DNA from: Aptenodytes patagonicus
Lineage: Eukaryota > Chordata > Aves > Sphenisciformes > Spheniscidae
NCBI RefSeq assembly: GCF_965638725.1
Contig: NC_134982.1
Coordinates: 46,981,182 to 47,045,181, forward strand
Direction of reading: 5' to 3'
DNA: 64,000 nucleotides
The notes beneath the pieces were generated by a model. It searched no databases and had not been told where the DNA came from. It saw nothing but the letters and a program-made list of their open reading frames with translations. The position numbers were made by a program, and so were the translations under genes. This document shows, piece by piece, positions 24,401-34,200 of this stretch (within the stretch, counting starts at the first letter, position 1; each line of letters starts with the position of its first letter).

Positions 24401-24896
24401 AGGGTTTGCATGAAGGTCTATCAGCAGCAGACATCTGTCAGGGACTGCATGCCTTGTATTATTAAAAAGTCATAGGATCCATTTCACTTGAGAAAATCAG
24501 GAGTCCACGGTGCTAAAGGAGCTAGTCACATCTCTGCGCAAGGGGGTGGGTGGATGCAACACCGCTCACACGCCTTTCGGGTGATACCCCCCATCCCCAT
24601 CCCCGCCACCCCGGAGGCGGCAGGATCCCCTGGACCCGCGGGGGTGCGGGGAGGTGCGGGATGCCACCGGCGCTCCCAGCCCCCTCCTCCCCCCCCCCCC
24701 CCCCCAAACGGCGTCCCGGGACTTACAGGTTGGCGATGCCCGCTTTACGGACGGCGGTGGAGATGGCTTTGATGGCCGTGCAGAGGGAGTTGAGGAGCTG
24801 CGTGAACTCCCCGGTGCCTTTCGCCCGCCTGCCTTCCTCCATCACGAAGCGGGTCATGGTGATGACATTGGTGTCGAAGGCGGAGCGGTCCGTCAT
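15261..24896 (-). CDS. FBP1: Fructose-1,6-bisphosphatase 1 (FBP1), complete seven-exon gene
   Basis: This is the cytosolic gluconeogenic enzyme that removes the 1-phosphate of fructose-1,6-bisphosphate; the family acts as a homotetramer inhibited by AMP and fructose-2,6-bisphosphate. Exons are 24896-24727, 22155-21993, 20685-20593, 19555-19412, 18179-18042, 16576-16457 and 15452-15261 (170, 163, 93, 144, 138, 120, 192 nt). They sum to 1020 nt, giving 339 aa plus stop, against 338 aa in human. All introns are GT-AG. Visible motifs are the AMP loop KGTGE (exon 1), loop 52-72 with GDQVKK (exon 2), the metal and phosphate site [10 protein letters not shown] (exon 3), [20 protein letters not shown] (exon 4), [20 protein letters not shown] (exon 6) and LRLLYECNP with Glu280 (exon 7). 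The start sits in a near-perfect Kozak context, GCCGCCACCATGA. Glu20 and Gln69 mark the liver isoform. There is one extra residue relative to human in exon 4. Nothing indicates a pseudogene. Confidence 0.97.
15453..16456 (-). other. FBP1: FBP1 intron 6
   Basis: This 1.0-kb GT-AG intron holds nothing further that I recognise. Confidence 0.85.
16457..16576 (-). CDS. FBP1: FBP1 exon 6
   Basis: The frame reads [20 protein letters not shown] and continues [20 protein letters not shown] before donor GTAAAC. It carries the Arg243 substrate loop. Confidence 0.96.
16577..18041 (-). other. FBP1: FBP1 intron 5
   Basis: This 1.5-kb intron contains a long GGGA/GGAA microsatellite (17575-17815) and a homopolymer of 14 C on the plus strand (16628-16641), which lies about 50 nt upstream of the exon 6 acceptor in the transcript. 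Together they make the transcript of this intron unusually pyrimidine-rich, with a G run near the 3' splice site. Confidence 0.85.
17575..17815. repeat. GGGA/GGAA/GA compound microsatellite
   Basis: About 12 GGGA-type units (17577-17630) are followed by roughly 39 uninterrupted GGAA units (17632-17788), a short G run and (GA)n to about 17813. On the FBP1 sense strand it is a pure pyrimidine tract of over 230 nt. The lysine/glycine/arginine-rich ORFs crossing it are artefacts. Confidence 0.97.
18042..18179 (-). CDS. FBP1: FBP1 exon 5
   Basis: The frame reads [18 protein letters not shown], then [19 protein letters not shown], and ends KKKFPE before donor GTAGAA. It is 138 nt, phase 0 on both sides. 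Confidence 0.96.
18180..19411 (-). other. FBP1: FBP1 intron 4
   Basis: This 1.2-kb GT-AG intron contains no recognised element. Confidence 0.85.
19412..19555 (-). CDS. FBP1: FBP1 exon 4
   Basis: The frame reads [17 protein letters not shown] and ends NCFMLDP before donor GTGAGA. The exon is 144 nt (48 codons), one codon longer than human, within [10 protein letters not shown]. Confidence 0.96.
19556..20592 (-). other. FBP1: FBP1 intron 3
   Basis: This 1.0-kb intron has one short tandem duplication around 20330-20365 (TTAATTAAATATCAG-like). Nothing else is recognised. Confidence 0.85.
20593..20685 (-). CDS. FBP1: FBP1 exon 3
   Basis: The frame reads [18 protein letters not shown] and ends AIYRK before donor GTAAAA. 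Ile replaces Val and Phe of the usual KYVVCFD, while the metal-binding Asp residues are kept. Confidence 0.96.
20686..21992 (-). other. FBP1: FBP1 intron 2
   Basis: This 1.3-kb AT-rich intron contains short A and C runs at about 21311-21332. No other feature is seen. Confidence 0.85.
21993..22155 (-). CDS. FBP1: FBP1 exon 2
   Basis: The acceptor is GCTCTAG. The frame reads [18 protein letters not shown] and ends ETEKR at a codon boundary before donor GTTAGT. It contains the acidic pair in VSEENKD. Confidence 0.96.
22156..24726 (-). other. FBP1: FBP1 intron 1
   Basis: This 2.6-kb intron has a GC-richer patch at about 23160-23560 that yields spurious ORFs. Close to exon 1 lies a C run of about 19 at 24686-24706. 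No coding exon is seen. Confidence 0.8.
24727..24896 (-). CDS. FBP1: FBP1 exon 1
   Basis: The exon starts [20 protein letters not shown] and ends KAGIAN plus CT before donor GTAAGT. It is 170 nt, and its AMP-loop sequence is RAKGTGEF. Confidence 0.96.
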
Positions 24897-24960
24897 GGTG
24901 GCGGCGGCGGGAGAGTGGAGCCGCAGCCGTCGCCGCCGCTACTAGCCCCCTAGGGCGGCC

Positions 24961-25014
24961 GGGGCGTGGCCGGGGCGTGGCCGGGGCGTGGCCGGGGCGT
25001 GGCCGGGGCGAGGC
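24961..25014. repeat. 11-bp GC-box tandem array
   Basis: Four copies of GGGGCGTGGCC (from 24961, 24972, 24983 and 24994) and one partial copy lie 65-120 bases upstream of the FBP1 ATG. Each unit holds a GC/CACCC-type core (GCCACGCCCC on the gene strand) of the kind bound by Sp1/KLF proteins. Confidence 0.9.
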
Positions 25015-25071
25015 GGCGAGAGCCCGGGGCGGGGGGGGGGTACCCCCCCCGCCCCGGGCTCTCGCCGCCTC
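25010..25071. repeat. Perfect GC-rich inverted repeat (hairpin)
   Basis: The arm AGGCGGCGAGAGCCCGGGGC (25011-25030) is exactly complementary to 25051-25070. In between are G10, TA and C8, so pairing extends to about 29 bp with a 4-base loop. It sits about 115-175 bases upstream of the FBP1 ATG. Confidence 0.9.
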
Positions 25072-25200
25072 CCCCCGCCCCGCCAGCCCCGCATCCCTCC
25101 GGGCCGGAGGAAGGCGAGGATGGAGATGAGGATGAGGAGAGGGACCCCACCCCACCTCCCCCCCGGCCCCCCTAAAATCACCGCGGCGGGGAAACCCCTC

Positions 25201-28200
25201 AAGCACCCTTTTTTTTTTTTTACCGAAGCGTGTCTCATTCCCGTGCACCGGGGGGGGGAACCGATGCTTGAGTGTGTGTGAATGGCACAGAAAGTGAATC
25301 GAGACACGGGTCGTGGTAGCTCTTCGTGTTTGCAGCGCTCGCACTTGGGTGCTCATCCTCCTGAAAGCGTGCCCAAAAACTCAGAAGTCCGCTTCGTTTC
25401 ACCGCCCGATTGCAAAACGCCGAGTCTGGCCATGCGGGTTATGGTGAACTGCACACAACCTGCCGAGCGAGGTTAGTATCTCCTGCCTCACCGGAACGCT
25501 CTTATCCTGACCCAGCGGCACAGGAAAAACACACATTTAGTAACCAATTCCATCAAGTATTAACTTCTTCTGTTTAAAGAGATCATGCTAACCCCACATG
25601 CATCAACGCATCTAACACCATAAAATGGCACAAAAGCTGCAGGGAAACCGCCGCTGGCAACTGGACCCAATGAGATTTTTGTAACAAACTCTCCAAACCT
25701 GTTCAATAGAAAGATTTAGCCCAAGTCCCGCTCCAAAAGCTAGAAATTAATGCACCTTATACAAATACTGCTGCAAAACACACCTAGGAACGTAGACCCT
25801 CCTGAATGTCACTGCTTTTGACTCCAGCCTTCCTGACTGTACAGCAAAACCAAGCAATATGTTTTGTTGCTAATGTTGGATCAGAAAAATCCAGGCACTA
25901 GTAAGTGAAACCAAGTTCACCCAATGCCTGACCCTAGAGAGACACTTTCACACAATTTGACAAATACAAATCTGGATATCTCTATACAGTGTAGATTTGT
26001 GTACTACCCATCATTTTATATTTGCATTATCTAAGGAGATAAATCCAAGAAATTCTGATCACTTTTCAGTAGAATACATCCATGAGTTGGAAAAGCACAG
26101 TCTCAAATCCTAAAATTTGAAACCGCAGACTGAAATCATTCCAGGTGGTGTCAAATGCAGGGCAAAAATCTTTTAAAATGTGCACCTCTTTGCATATATA
26201 TATTCTTTCTTCATGCAAAGCACATTGCGTATCTATACATTACATACTTCAAAGGTATGTATAAATGTCTTCTCCTGCAACTGCACACAACTTTGGCCTA
26301 ATTTAGCCATGTCCAGAATTATAGACAATCCTGAAGATATTAGATACAAGTGGCTGTAATGCTCTTCCGAATGGGGTATCTCAGTCTTTGGCAAGCTGTT
26401 ACCAGCCCAGCATCATAAAAATGTGCTTGGAGCAGCAGGTGGATTTTGGAAAATCTACAAAACATTGAAATTAGCTCTTTCTTTAAGGGTAAACAATGCT
26501 TTACAACCACCTATAGTTGCTACTTCAGTCTGAATAGTTGAGAACAATTAATAGCAAAGATCGCACAAAATTTTGGATAAGTGCACTTAAACTGGGTAGA
26601 AGCAAACAGGCTTGAACAGCCTGGGAATATATGAGTTATGGTAACAAACTCCAGAGCTGCTGATTTGGGGCAATCTACCTTAATCGTGAAGACCCTAACA
26701 AATACATCAGTAACCTGCAGGAAGAGCTGTACTTCAGTGTAAAATAGCCAAGATCAGTTCAAAATGGTCACAACCTAAGGTTTTGGTATCCATGCCTGAG
26801 GAGAACTATCCTCTTTCACCTTATGCACAGGGCTATGCATACTCTCCTCAAGTTCTGAGCTGAAACCTGTGCCCTTTTGGAGTTGGTGAGGTGAGTGGGA
26901 CAAGAGTTTTACTCCTCCATTCCTACCGTGGAAGCCAGGTAGAAACAAGCGAGCTGTGAACTGAAATAGCAATCATTTGAAAGGATGCTGGTTTCGCACT
27001 GGTCCATCCAGATCTGCATTTTCCACTGTGGGGAAGTAGTGTAATTATTTTTAGCAGACATCGCATGTTCATAATCTTCTGCCATCAAGGCAACTCAATA
27101 TACTACAGGTTAACCCATTCTACACCTCTGGCCTTAGAATATGAGCATACATTGGTCATTTCTGGGATTCTACTATAGTGTAGAAAGTTGACTTGATTAA
27201 TGATTAAGATCTAATGGGCGAGTGCAGACAAGTTGTGAGAACGTAAAGCTTAGTGCCATAAATTGCCTGATACTTACCCAGCTTTTTGGGCAGAATCTGC
27301 AGCCTGCAGTGAGTTCACTGCTGGGACATCTGGCTGTCTAGCCAAGCTATCTAGCTAAGTTTGTCTGTACTAGCCAGAGACTGCAGCATAGGTATATCCT
27401 GAGATTATACTGATCAATTCTCAAACATGCATTTGTTAAGAGAAAAGGTCACTAGCTTAGCCAGTGTTATACTATGGGCTTAATTTTTTTCTTCTTTGTC
27501 AGTATTTTCATATATCTTAGGACAACACAGAAAGATGTCAGAAGCAAAATGAAAAAGGAGGTAACACAAGTGTCAAAAGACATTGGGAATACAGATGAAA
27601 AATTTTAACCTCCTAAAACACATATGCAGCCCTACAGCAACCATGCTGTGTGGTAACTATAAAATCAGTGTAAGATTAAAAGTAGGTTCTACATGTTGTG
27701 AACCTTTCCCTTTAGAAATCAGTAGTTAAACATTTATTGAAAATGAATTTGCAGCATTTGAGAAGGAAGGTCAGTGATGGTTGATTAAACATTGCTGAAA
27801 CAGCTCACTTCTGTATAGAAGAAAACAGTCTTGTTTGCGAACAGATGACGTTCAACTAGACACGGTTCACAGCTGTTTTAGAACCGTAAGCATCCAAAAC
27901 CACAAAACTTCTTTGAAACAAACTTTTCTCCCAGCACATAAAATCCCAAATGTGTAATTATTTTGCAAATAAGACACATGCTGATGAGAAATCCCCAGAT
28001 AATTTATTATGAAGGTTGCCTCTTCTAGGTTCAAATGACAGCCAAAAAGACAGTGGGAGCGAAACCCCTTCACGAAGGCCTTTTTTTCCTGAATTAAGAG
28101 TGTCCATGTAGGAAAGGCAGCTTTAGATCTCACTTTTGCTGAGAAAAAATTTTCTTTGTGCAAAAGTCTCACAGCTGCAGAATTTTCGTGCTGGCTGAGT

Positions 28201-31200
28201 GGACAAGAGGGTAGGATCCAGCAAGTCACACTGAGATCACTCGCAAGGCAGTGTCACTCCACCAGTGCAGATGCTCTCTACCTTGCTATGCCATGATGTT
28301 TAGGGCTGGAGCAGTGTGAAGGGGATGACTGAGGCTGGTCCTGGCTGCTGCAGGAGGTGGATCAGGAGGAACTGCAGTGGCATGTGCAGAGCTTCAGGCA
28401 GGGAAGCGTACCATGTGGGAAATTACCAGGCTGATCTCTAGCTAGACGATCAATCTTTTGTCTTCTTTGCTTCAGAAAGTGCTTCATTTCACCTATATGA
28501 ATTTCCTATGCTGGGACAGCATCCCAGAACATTTATTTATGACTGTGATAGCAAAGCACTTCACAACTCGGGACGCAAGTGAAAGATACCAGAAGGCACA
28601 AACTTATGTTTGTAATTATGAGTACAAATTGGCTAAAAAATGATTTCTCAGTATAGTGGCTGTAAAATGGGATTCATCTGATATTATGCATTAAATTGCT
28701 CTGACAATTTGTACGGATTTCCCTATGATTAATAAGCAGAATTGAACTGTAAAGTTGATATTAATTAAAATCCAGTGCCACGGGATTTTCCTGTACCGTG
28801 CTTGCCTACTGCCCTCTTGTGGGAGTATGAACATTGTCAGCATTTTAGTGTGAGACCGGCTCTTGTGGGAGTTCCTTTGCAGTTTTCTATAGGGTGACAA
28901 AGCACTTAACGTGTAGACAGTAGATCCTGGAAAGAAAGCCTACATGCCCCTGAAATACAAATATTGAACTGTAATTTTTAAATCTCTGTATTTGTTACTT
29001 ACCCACAAGATTCTACCAGGCAAGCAGAGCAAAGAATATGCTAGCTGAATATTAGATTTGCTATCACTTCTCATCTTGTAAAATGTATAAACTAAAAGCC
29101 CTTTAAGTAATCATTCCAAGCCTACATCAACAAAATTTAAAAAAAAACCCAACCTGCTAAAAACATGTAGATATTTCAGTGCACTCAATACTAGGCTAAG
29201 AAGGTAATCAAAGTGTAGTTATAATTTTTAACAGTTCACTTTGCAGAAATAAATAATTTTTGTCAACACTGAGTGACATAATGTCATGATTACATGATAC
29301 AATTTGTCAATGTAACAACCAAATTGAAAAAAGATTGCTTTTTACATTTAAACCGGGAGCCTGTGAAATTCAAGACTGCCGGAGGAAGTCAAACTCTGTT
29401 CCCAGACCCTGATCCTAGGTTAGATTGCTGTGACAGATCTCCCATTAACACCCTTGCAGGTTTAGTTGCTGGCTCAAATGCCTAGTTATATTGCTGTATT
29501 TCAAAGCACAGTCTGTTCAGGTTTTCCAGATCCTGTTGTTTGGGATGAGTTACATGGACGGTGTTGCAGAGGTTCAGCTGTGAAGGTCTAACTTAGGCAT
29601 TTTCTCAGCTCTGGTAATTGTAACTTTACGTGATTCAATTCAGAATTTCTAGATAATCTCAAATGTTTATCAGCACAATTAAAAGTATTTTCTTCCATAA
29701 AGGTACAGAAGAAAGGGTAGTTGGCTTTTCCGTCTCTATTGGCAGTGTGAAGAAGGTGTGACCTGAAACTCTTCTGTTAATGAGATACATACTACAGAGC
29801 ATGATGCGGAAATGCAGCATAATATCCACAAAAGACTCCTTTTGTGTAAGCCTCTGAAAAATATGGCCAACAGATGAGTTTGAGTGACTGTTCATACGGT
29901 TATTCCGTGTTGTTCTTTACCGTATGTATTCTGTTCCATGCCGAAAGTACAGGCAATAAAACCATTTAAAATGACTGATAACTATTACATTTTAAAAAAT
30001 AATTTTATCTATAGTTTCCATAGTTTGCCACAGCTTCTAAATTCTGAATAAGCATTAGCTAATCAATATAATTGCCTTGTGAGGTAGGTAGGCAAGTAAA
30101 GAAAATTGAAGAAAAAACTTTATCCTGGGCCACAAAGGAAATTTGTGCCAGAATGAAAAGCTGGCTGATTACTTTGGGAATTCACACAGTTTGAGAGAGA
30201 GTGAATGAAAATGGGAAAAGGAAGCGTTCAACTCAACAATACAAGAATGGCATTTCTGTGTATTTCCTTTTGTTCTACTAACTTGACATTTCTTTGGTGA
30301 TACAATTGCAGACAGTAGAGAAGAAAGTAGAGAAGGGACATGCCAAGCACGTACTGGGTCAGCTCTGGACAACTAGCAAGAAAGTTCAACCCATACAGCT
30401 AGGATACCACTGCAAGATGGTATGACTTTAGAAACGGGAGTGAGAGGTGGGTAGAAAGAAACCTATACTTAGATTGCTATAGAGTCCATTTGACTGTGCT
30501 AGGATTAATAAGCAGTAGCTCAAAATCCTTTCCCATTAGCTAGTTATTAGATAGCTATAAAATCCTGTTCTAAAGTCAGATTTTATCTTATAACTTCCCA
30601 TCATTGATGCAAGTAGGCTCACTTTACTGATGGCAGTAGTAGCAAAAACATTTCCTTTGATAATAACAGTATCACACACATATGGCCATTTAGTGCTTTC
30701 TTTGTACAGCCCCTAGCAGGCAAGGGATCTAGTCTGCAACTGGCTCTTGCAGGTGGTAGTGCAATACAGAAAAAGCACTGTCATCAGTCTTGCTTGAGAT
30801 GCATGCTGAGCAACTTTGTCTTGACCTTATATGCTTTTGTTCTGATCAAACAATCTATTGTAAAAGTAAATTCACCTGTGCATGAATACACATGTAGGGT
30901 TAAAATGAGAAGGATAATTTTTAAGACTGCTTGAGAATTTAGTTTCATGACTCACGCAGGTATGAATGGGTTGTGTAGGCTAGACCCTAGCCCTCGCTTT
31001 GTAAATGTGCTAGTACAGTTCCCAGTGCCGGTTCATCCACAACGCAAGGCTGATATCCAAAGCACCGTATGTGTCAAGACAGGGAGAAACCAGTGTAGAT
31101 GGCAATGTCAGAATCAGGCTTTTGATCACTGGGAAATATATTTCAGTTTGCTCAACCTCCAGTATCCAGGCATACTGGTTCCCAGGTGATTTCAGAACAT

Positions 31201-34200
31201 AGGTAAGAGAGCCGAGGGGCGTGTCTAGCCCAGGGTCCACCTCCCTCAGTAGCAGCCAGAGGTGCTGTTTAGGAGAGTGTGTGAGCCTGGCCGTTCCTGC
31301 ACTCCTTTCCCCTCCTACTCCCTCCATATGTAACTGGACTAGGGATGCTAGAAGGTGCATCCCTGTCTGTTGCTTTAGTGTTCACTGTACAGGTATTTTT
31401 CTGATAGATAACCTAATAGGAAGCCATAACCCAAACCCTAGTGCATTGCAAGGTATGGTCCTGCCACCCTAGGAGCTTGATAACTAAGGCAGGGGTTGCT
31501 GGTTGAACTAATTTCTGTGAGTCTGAGGAAAGTAGCATGAACACACGGAGGAGGCAACAAGGATAGCAAGGATCCAGCTGGAGAGCACTTTTTTAATGTG
31601 ACTCTGAGGAAATAGTAAGACATATTTTTATATGTGTGCTGGCTGAGAGAGATCAGAACAACAGCCAAAGAAACTGTCCCACAGTCTCTTTTGTGTTCTT
31701 GAAAGAGACAAAATGTTACTGTATGCTTTTTATAAGGAAACAGGATAGTAATCAGTGATTGAAGAAGAGGAAAAAATGCATGGATGCAGCTCAAGCTCAA
31801 CAGGAGCTTATAGGCCCCTGCTTCTCTGAGTGTATCAGAGGTGTCTTGACTGGCTCCCAGATCCTGTGGCACCCAGCAAGAGCCACCGAGAGAGCCAAGA
31901 TCTAGCCTCCACATGAGGTGTTGTCTCCAGCTGAGCTGGGAAATCAGCACTGGCGCTTAGCCAGGATCTCTTCCTTTTTACGGAGGTGGTGTCTTCCTGC
32001 TGTGAGTACCAGCATTTCCCTGCTCCTTTTAAGCTCAAGACTTAGTGAGAGGTGTGAGTTAGGTGCCCTTATCCCCTGAGACAAGATGCTGATGATCAGG
32101 GGAGAGACAGTGGCTTCCAAGACACACTGCCTCATGGTACAGCAGGACCTTGGCACTGCATGTGGTGGTCATTGTTACTGTGACACGCTTATTCTCTAGA
32201 TGAAAAGTGTTGGTACAAACATAACACCATGGCCTTGTAGGTATCACAGAAACACTTGGTTCCCCCTAGTTCTTCTGCCCCTAGAAACAACTTACAAAAA
32301 TTAGCCAACTATCCAAGCTAATATGTGAAGTAATGATGGGGTGAGGCTTGTAAAGTCCATACCACCGGGTAGAAATTTCGTGGTGGAAGAGGTATTCAAG
32401 ACCGCTCAGTGCTGCCGGTGGCAGATTCAGCATTGACTGGAGAGAGCGAAAAGGGATGCCAGCCCACTACCTCAGAACATAGACATACCGTCATTTTTCT
32501 AGTGCACGCTAACTCCACAGGGGATATTTGGCTGCTACATCATCCACTTCAGCAAAGTATATCCCTTTTGATGACATGTTTGCAATGGTTTCTCCAACCC
32601 CTTTCTTAAAAGAGCAAGTATGAATGATTAGAGGGAGAGACTAGGAAAGATCAGAAGTGCTGTAGCACTGAAGGAAGTCTTCGACTAGGGCAAGATGCTG
32701 CCACTGTGTGAGTGGGGCCAGGGCAGTGCAACTGCAGAGCTGACACTGAAGTATGGGAGAAGCATGCGTGTGTGCACACACATACACACACACTTCTAGC
32801 AGGGCTGGTACAACTGGCAGCCTATTCATTTTTCTGGATTGATGAGAACCAGACCTGTTGAGGCAGCAACGTGTGATGTCTGCCTGGCCACAGAGCATCT
32901 GGAATATCATGAAAAGTGTATTATATTGCAAGAAAGTTGAAGAAAGCCTGATCTCTGGTCTCAGATGAGAGACAGAAGGTGATGGAGAAGAAAGTGGCTC
33001 AGAAGGCCAAAGTCTGAGAAGGTACTGCCAGATGATGGCAGCTGTCAGCTGGGTCAGTGGGAAATCTGGAAAGGACTGTAGGTGAAAACAGCTAGCATGA
33101 TGAACTACCCTCATGAACACTGAAAGAGAGAAAAGAAGTCCCTTCAGGGTAGACACCTTGACAGAGTAACATACAGATAACTATCTGTGTTCAGTACTGA
33201 GGCAGATGATTGCTGCCTTCATGCACCTGCCAGGAAGAATATCCTTTTAATATGTGGGAAGAATTGAGACTCCAACACAGAACACTGTTTGGTCTGCTTG
33301 TGCCCAAGACGATCAGGATAGGCATATAGTACAGCACCATGCCTGCAGATACAAACCAGCATAGAGATTTGGAACTGCTTTCACCATGGCAAGCTGACTT
33401 CCGGAATAACCTTTCATGTTAATCCCATCTGCTCTTCTTTACCATGCAGAACACATGGCTGCTTAAGCCATCCTTGTAGACCAGAAGTTAACTGTTTCCC
33501 TGCAGAAAGTGGTATTTCATGTCTTTATTTCATCCTGTTCAGCAACTGATCATCTCACACATACGAAGTGCCTGCAGCTAGGGCTGGCCTAAGGTCTAGG
33601 GCACATCAAGATGCCCCAATTCATAAACCATTGTTTATTCCTTTTTAGAATAGCACTAGCTGAGAAAACTCACAGCAAACTGCAGTTAGGTGACCATTTC
33701 CTGGGCATGTTAGAGATGACACTGTTCTCTACTTTCACACAGGCTGAGACAAAGATAAAGAATCAGGGCAGTGGGAGAAAATTTCACACTCACAGCTTCC
33801 AACAAATGGGATAATGATGCCGGTATGGATAATGATACATGTGCAAGCAGGTAACTCATACATACCTGTATCATTCAAGACTATGCTTCACTCACAGACA
33901 TTTTACTAGTGACAGAAAAAGTAACAGCAATGAAGTCATTCAGTATGGTGGAAAAGATATATTCTCTATTTTTTTTTCTCTCTTCTGTGATACTGCTTGA
34001 GGTTTATGAACTATGAGGTGTAGTTTCCTTGCCTGAAACCTCTGTTGGAAGGGTACAAAATAATAAATGGAAATTAACTGTATTCTTGACAGGGAGTCTT
34101 TTCTGCAGTGTTGTTAGGAGAGCATAACTACAGATCAGTAGGGCTAAAAACTTGAAGCTCAAGTTCCTAGTGCTTGCAGAGACAAAGAAGCATGTGGAAA

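Larger units (their letters stand above)
24550..25200 (-). promoter_or_regulatory. FBP1 CpG-rich promoter and 5' region
   Basis: A sharply GC- and CpG-rich block surrounds the FBP1 start codon (24896), in an otherwise AT-rich window. Immediately upstream are a GCC-rich leader, an 11-bp GC-box tandem array (24961-25014) and a long inverted repeat (25010-25071). No TATA box is apparent, consistent with a CpG-island promoter. The exact start site cannot be read from sequence. Confidence 0.75.

Noticed and set aside
24745-25356. 203-codon minus-strand ORF and several Pro/Gly-rich ORFs around the FBP1 promoter
   Set aside because: They run out of frame through FBP1 exon 1 and the GC-rich tandem and inverted repeats; no family motif.
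31438-31950. 170-codon minus-strand ORF
   Set aside because: No family motif, no splice or neighbour support; it begins close to the old CR1 fragment and looks like chance.
32641-33156. 171-codon minus-strand ORF
   Set aside because: Composition and motifs do not match any protein I know; it includes a CA microsatellite stretch.
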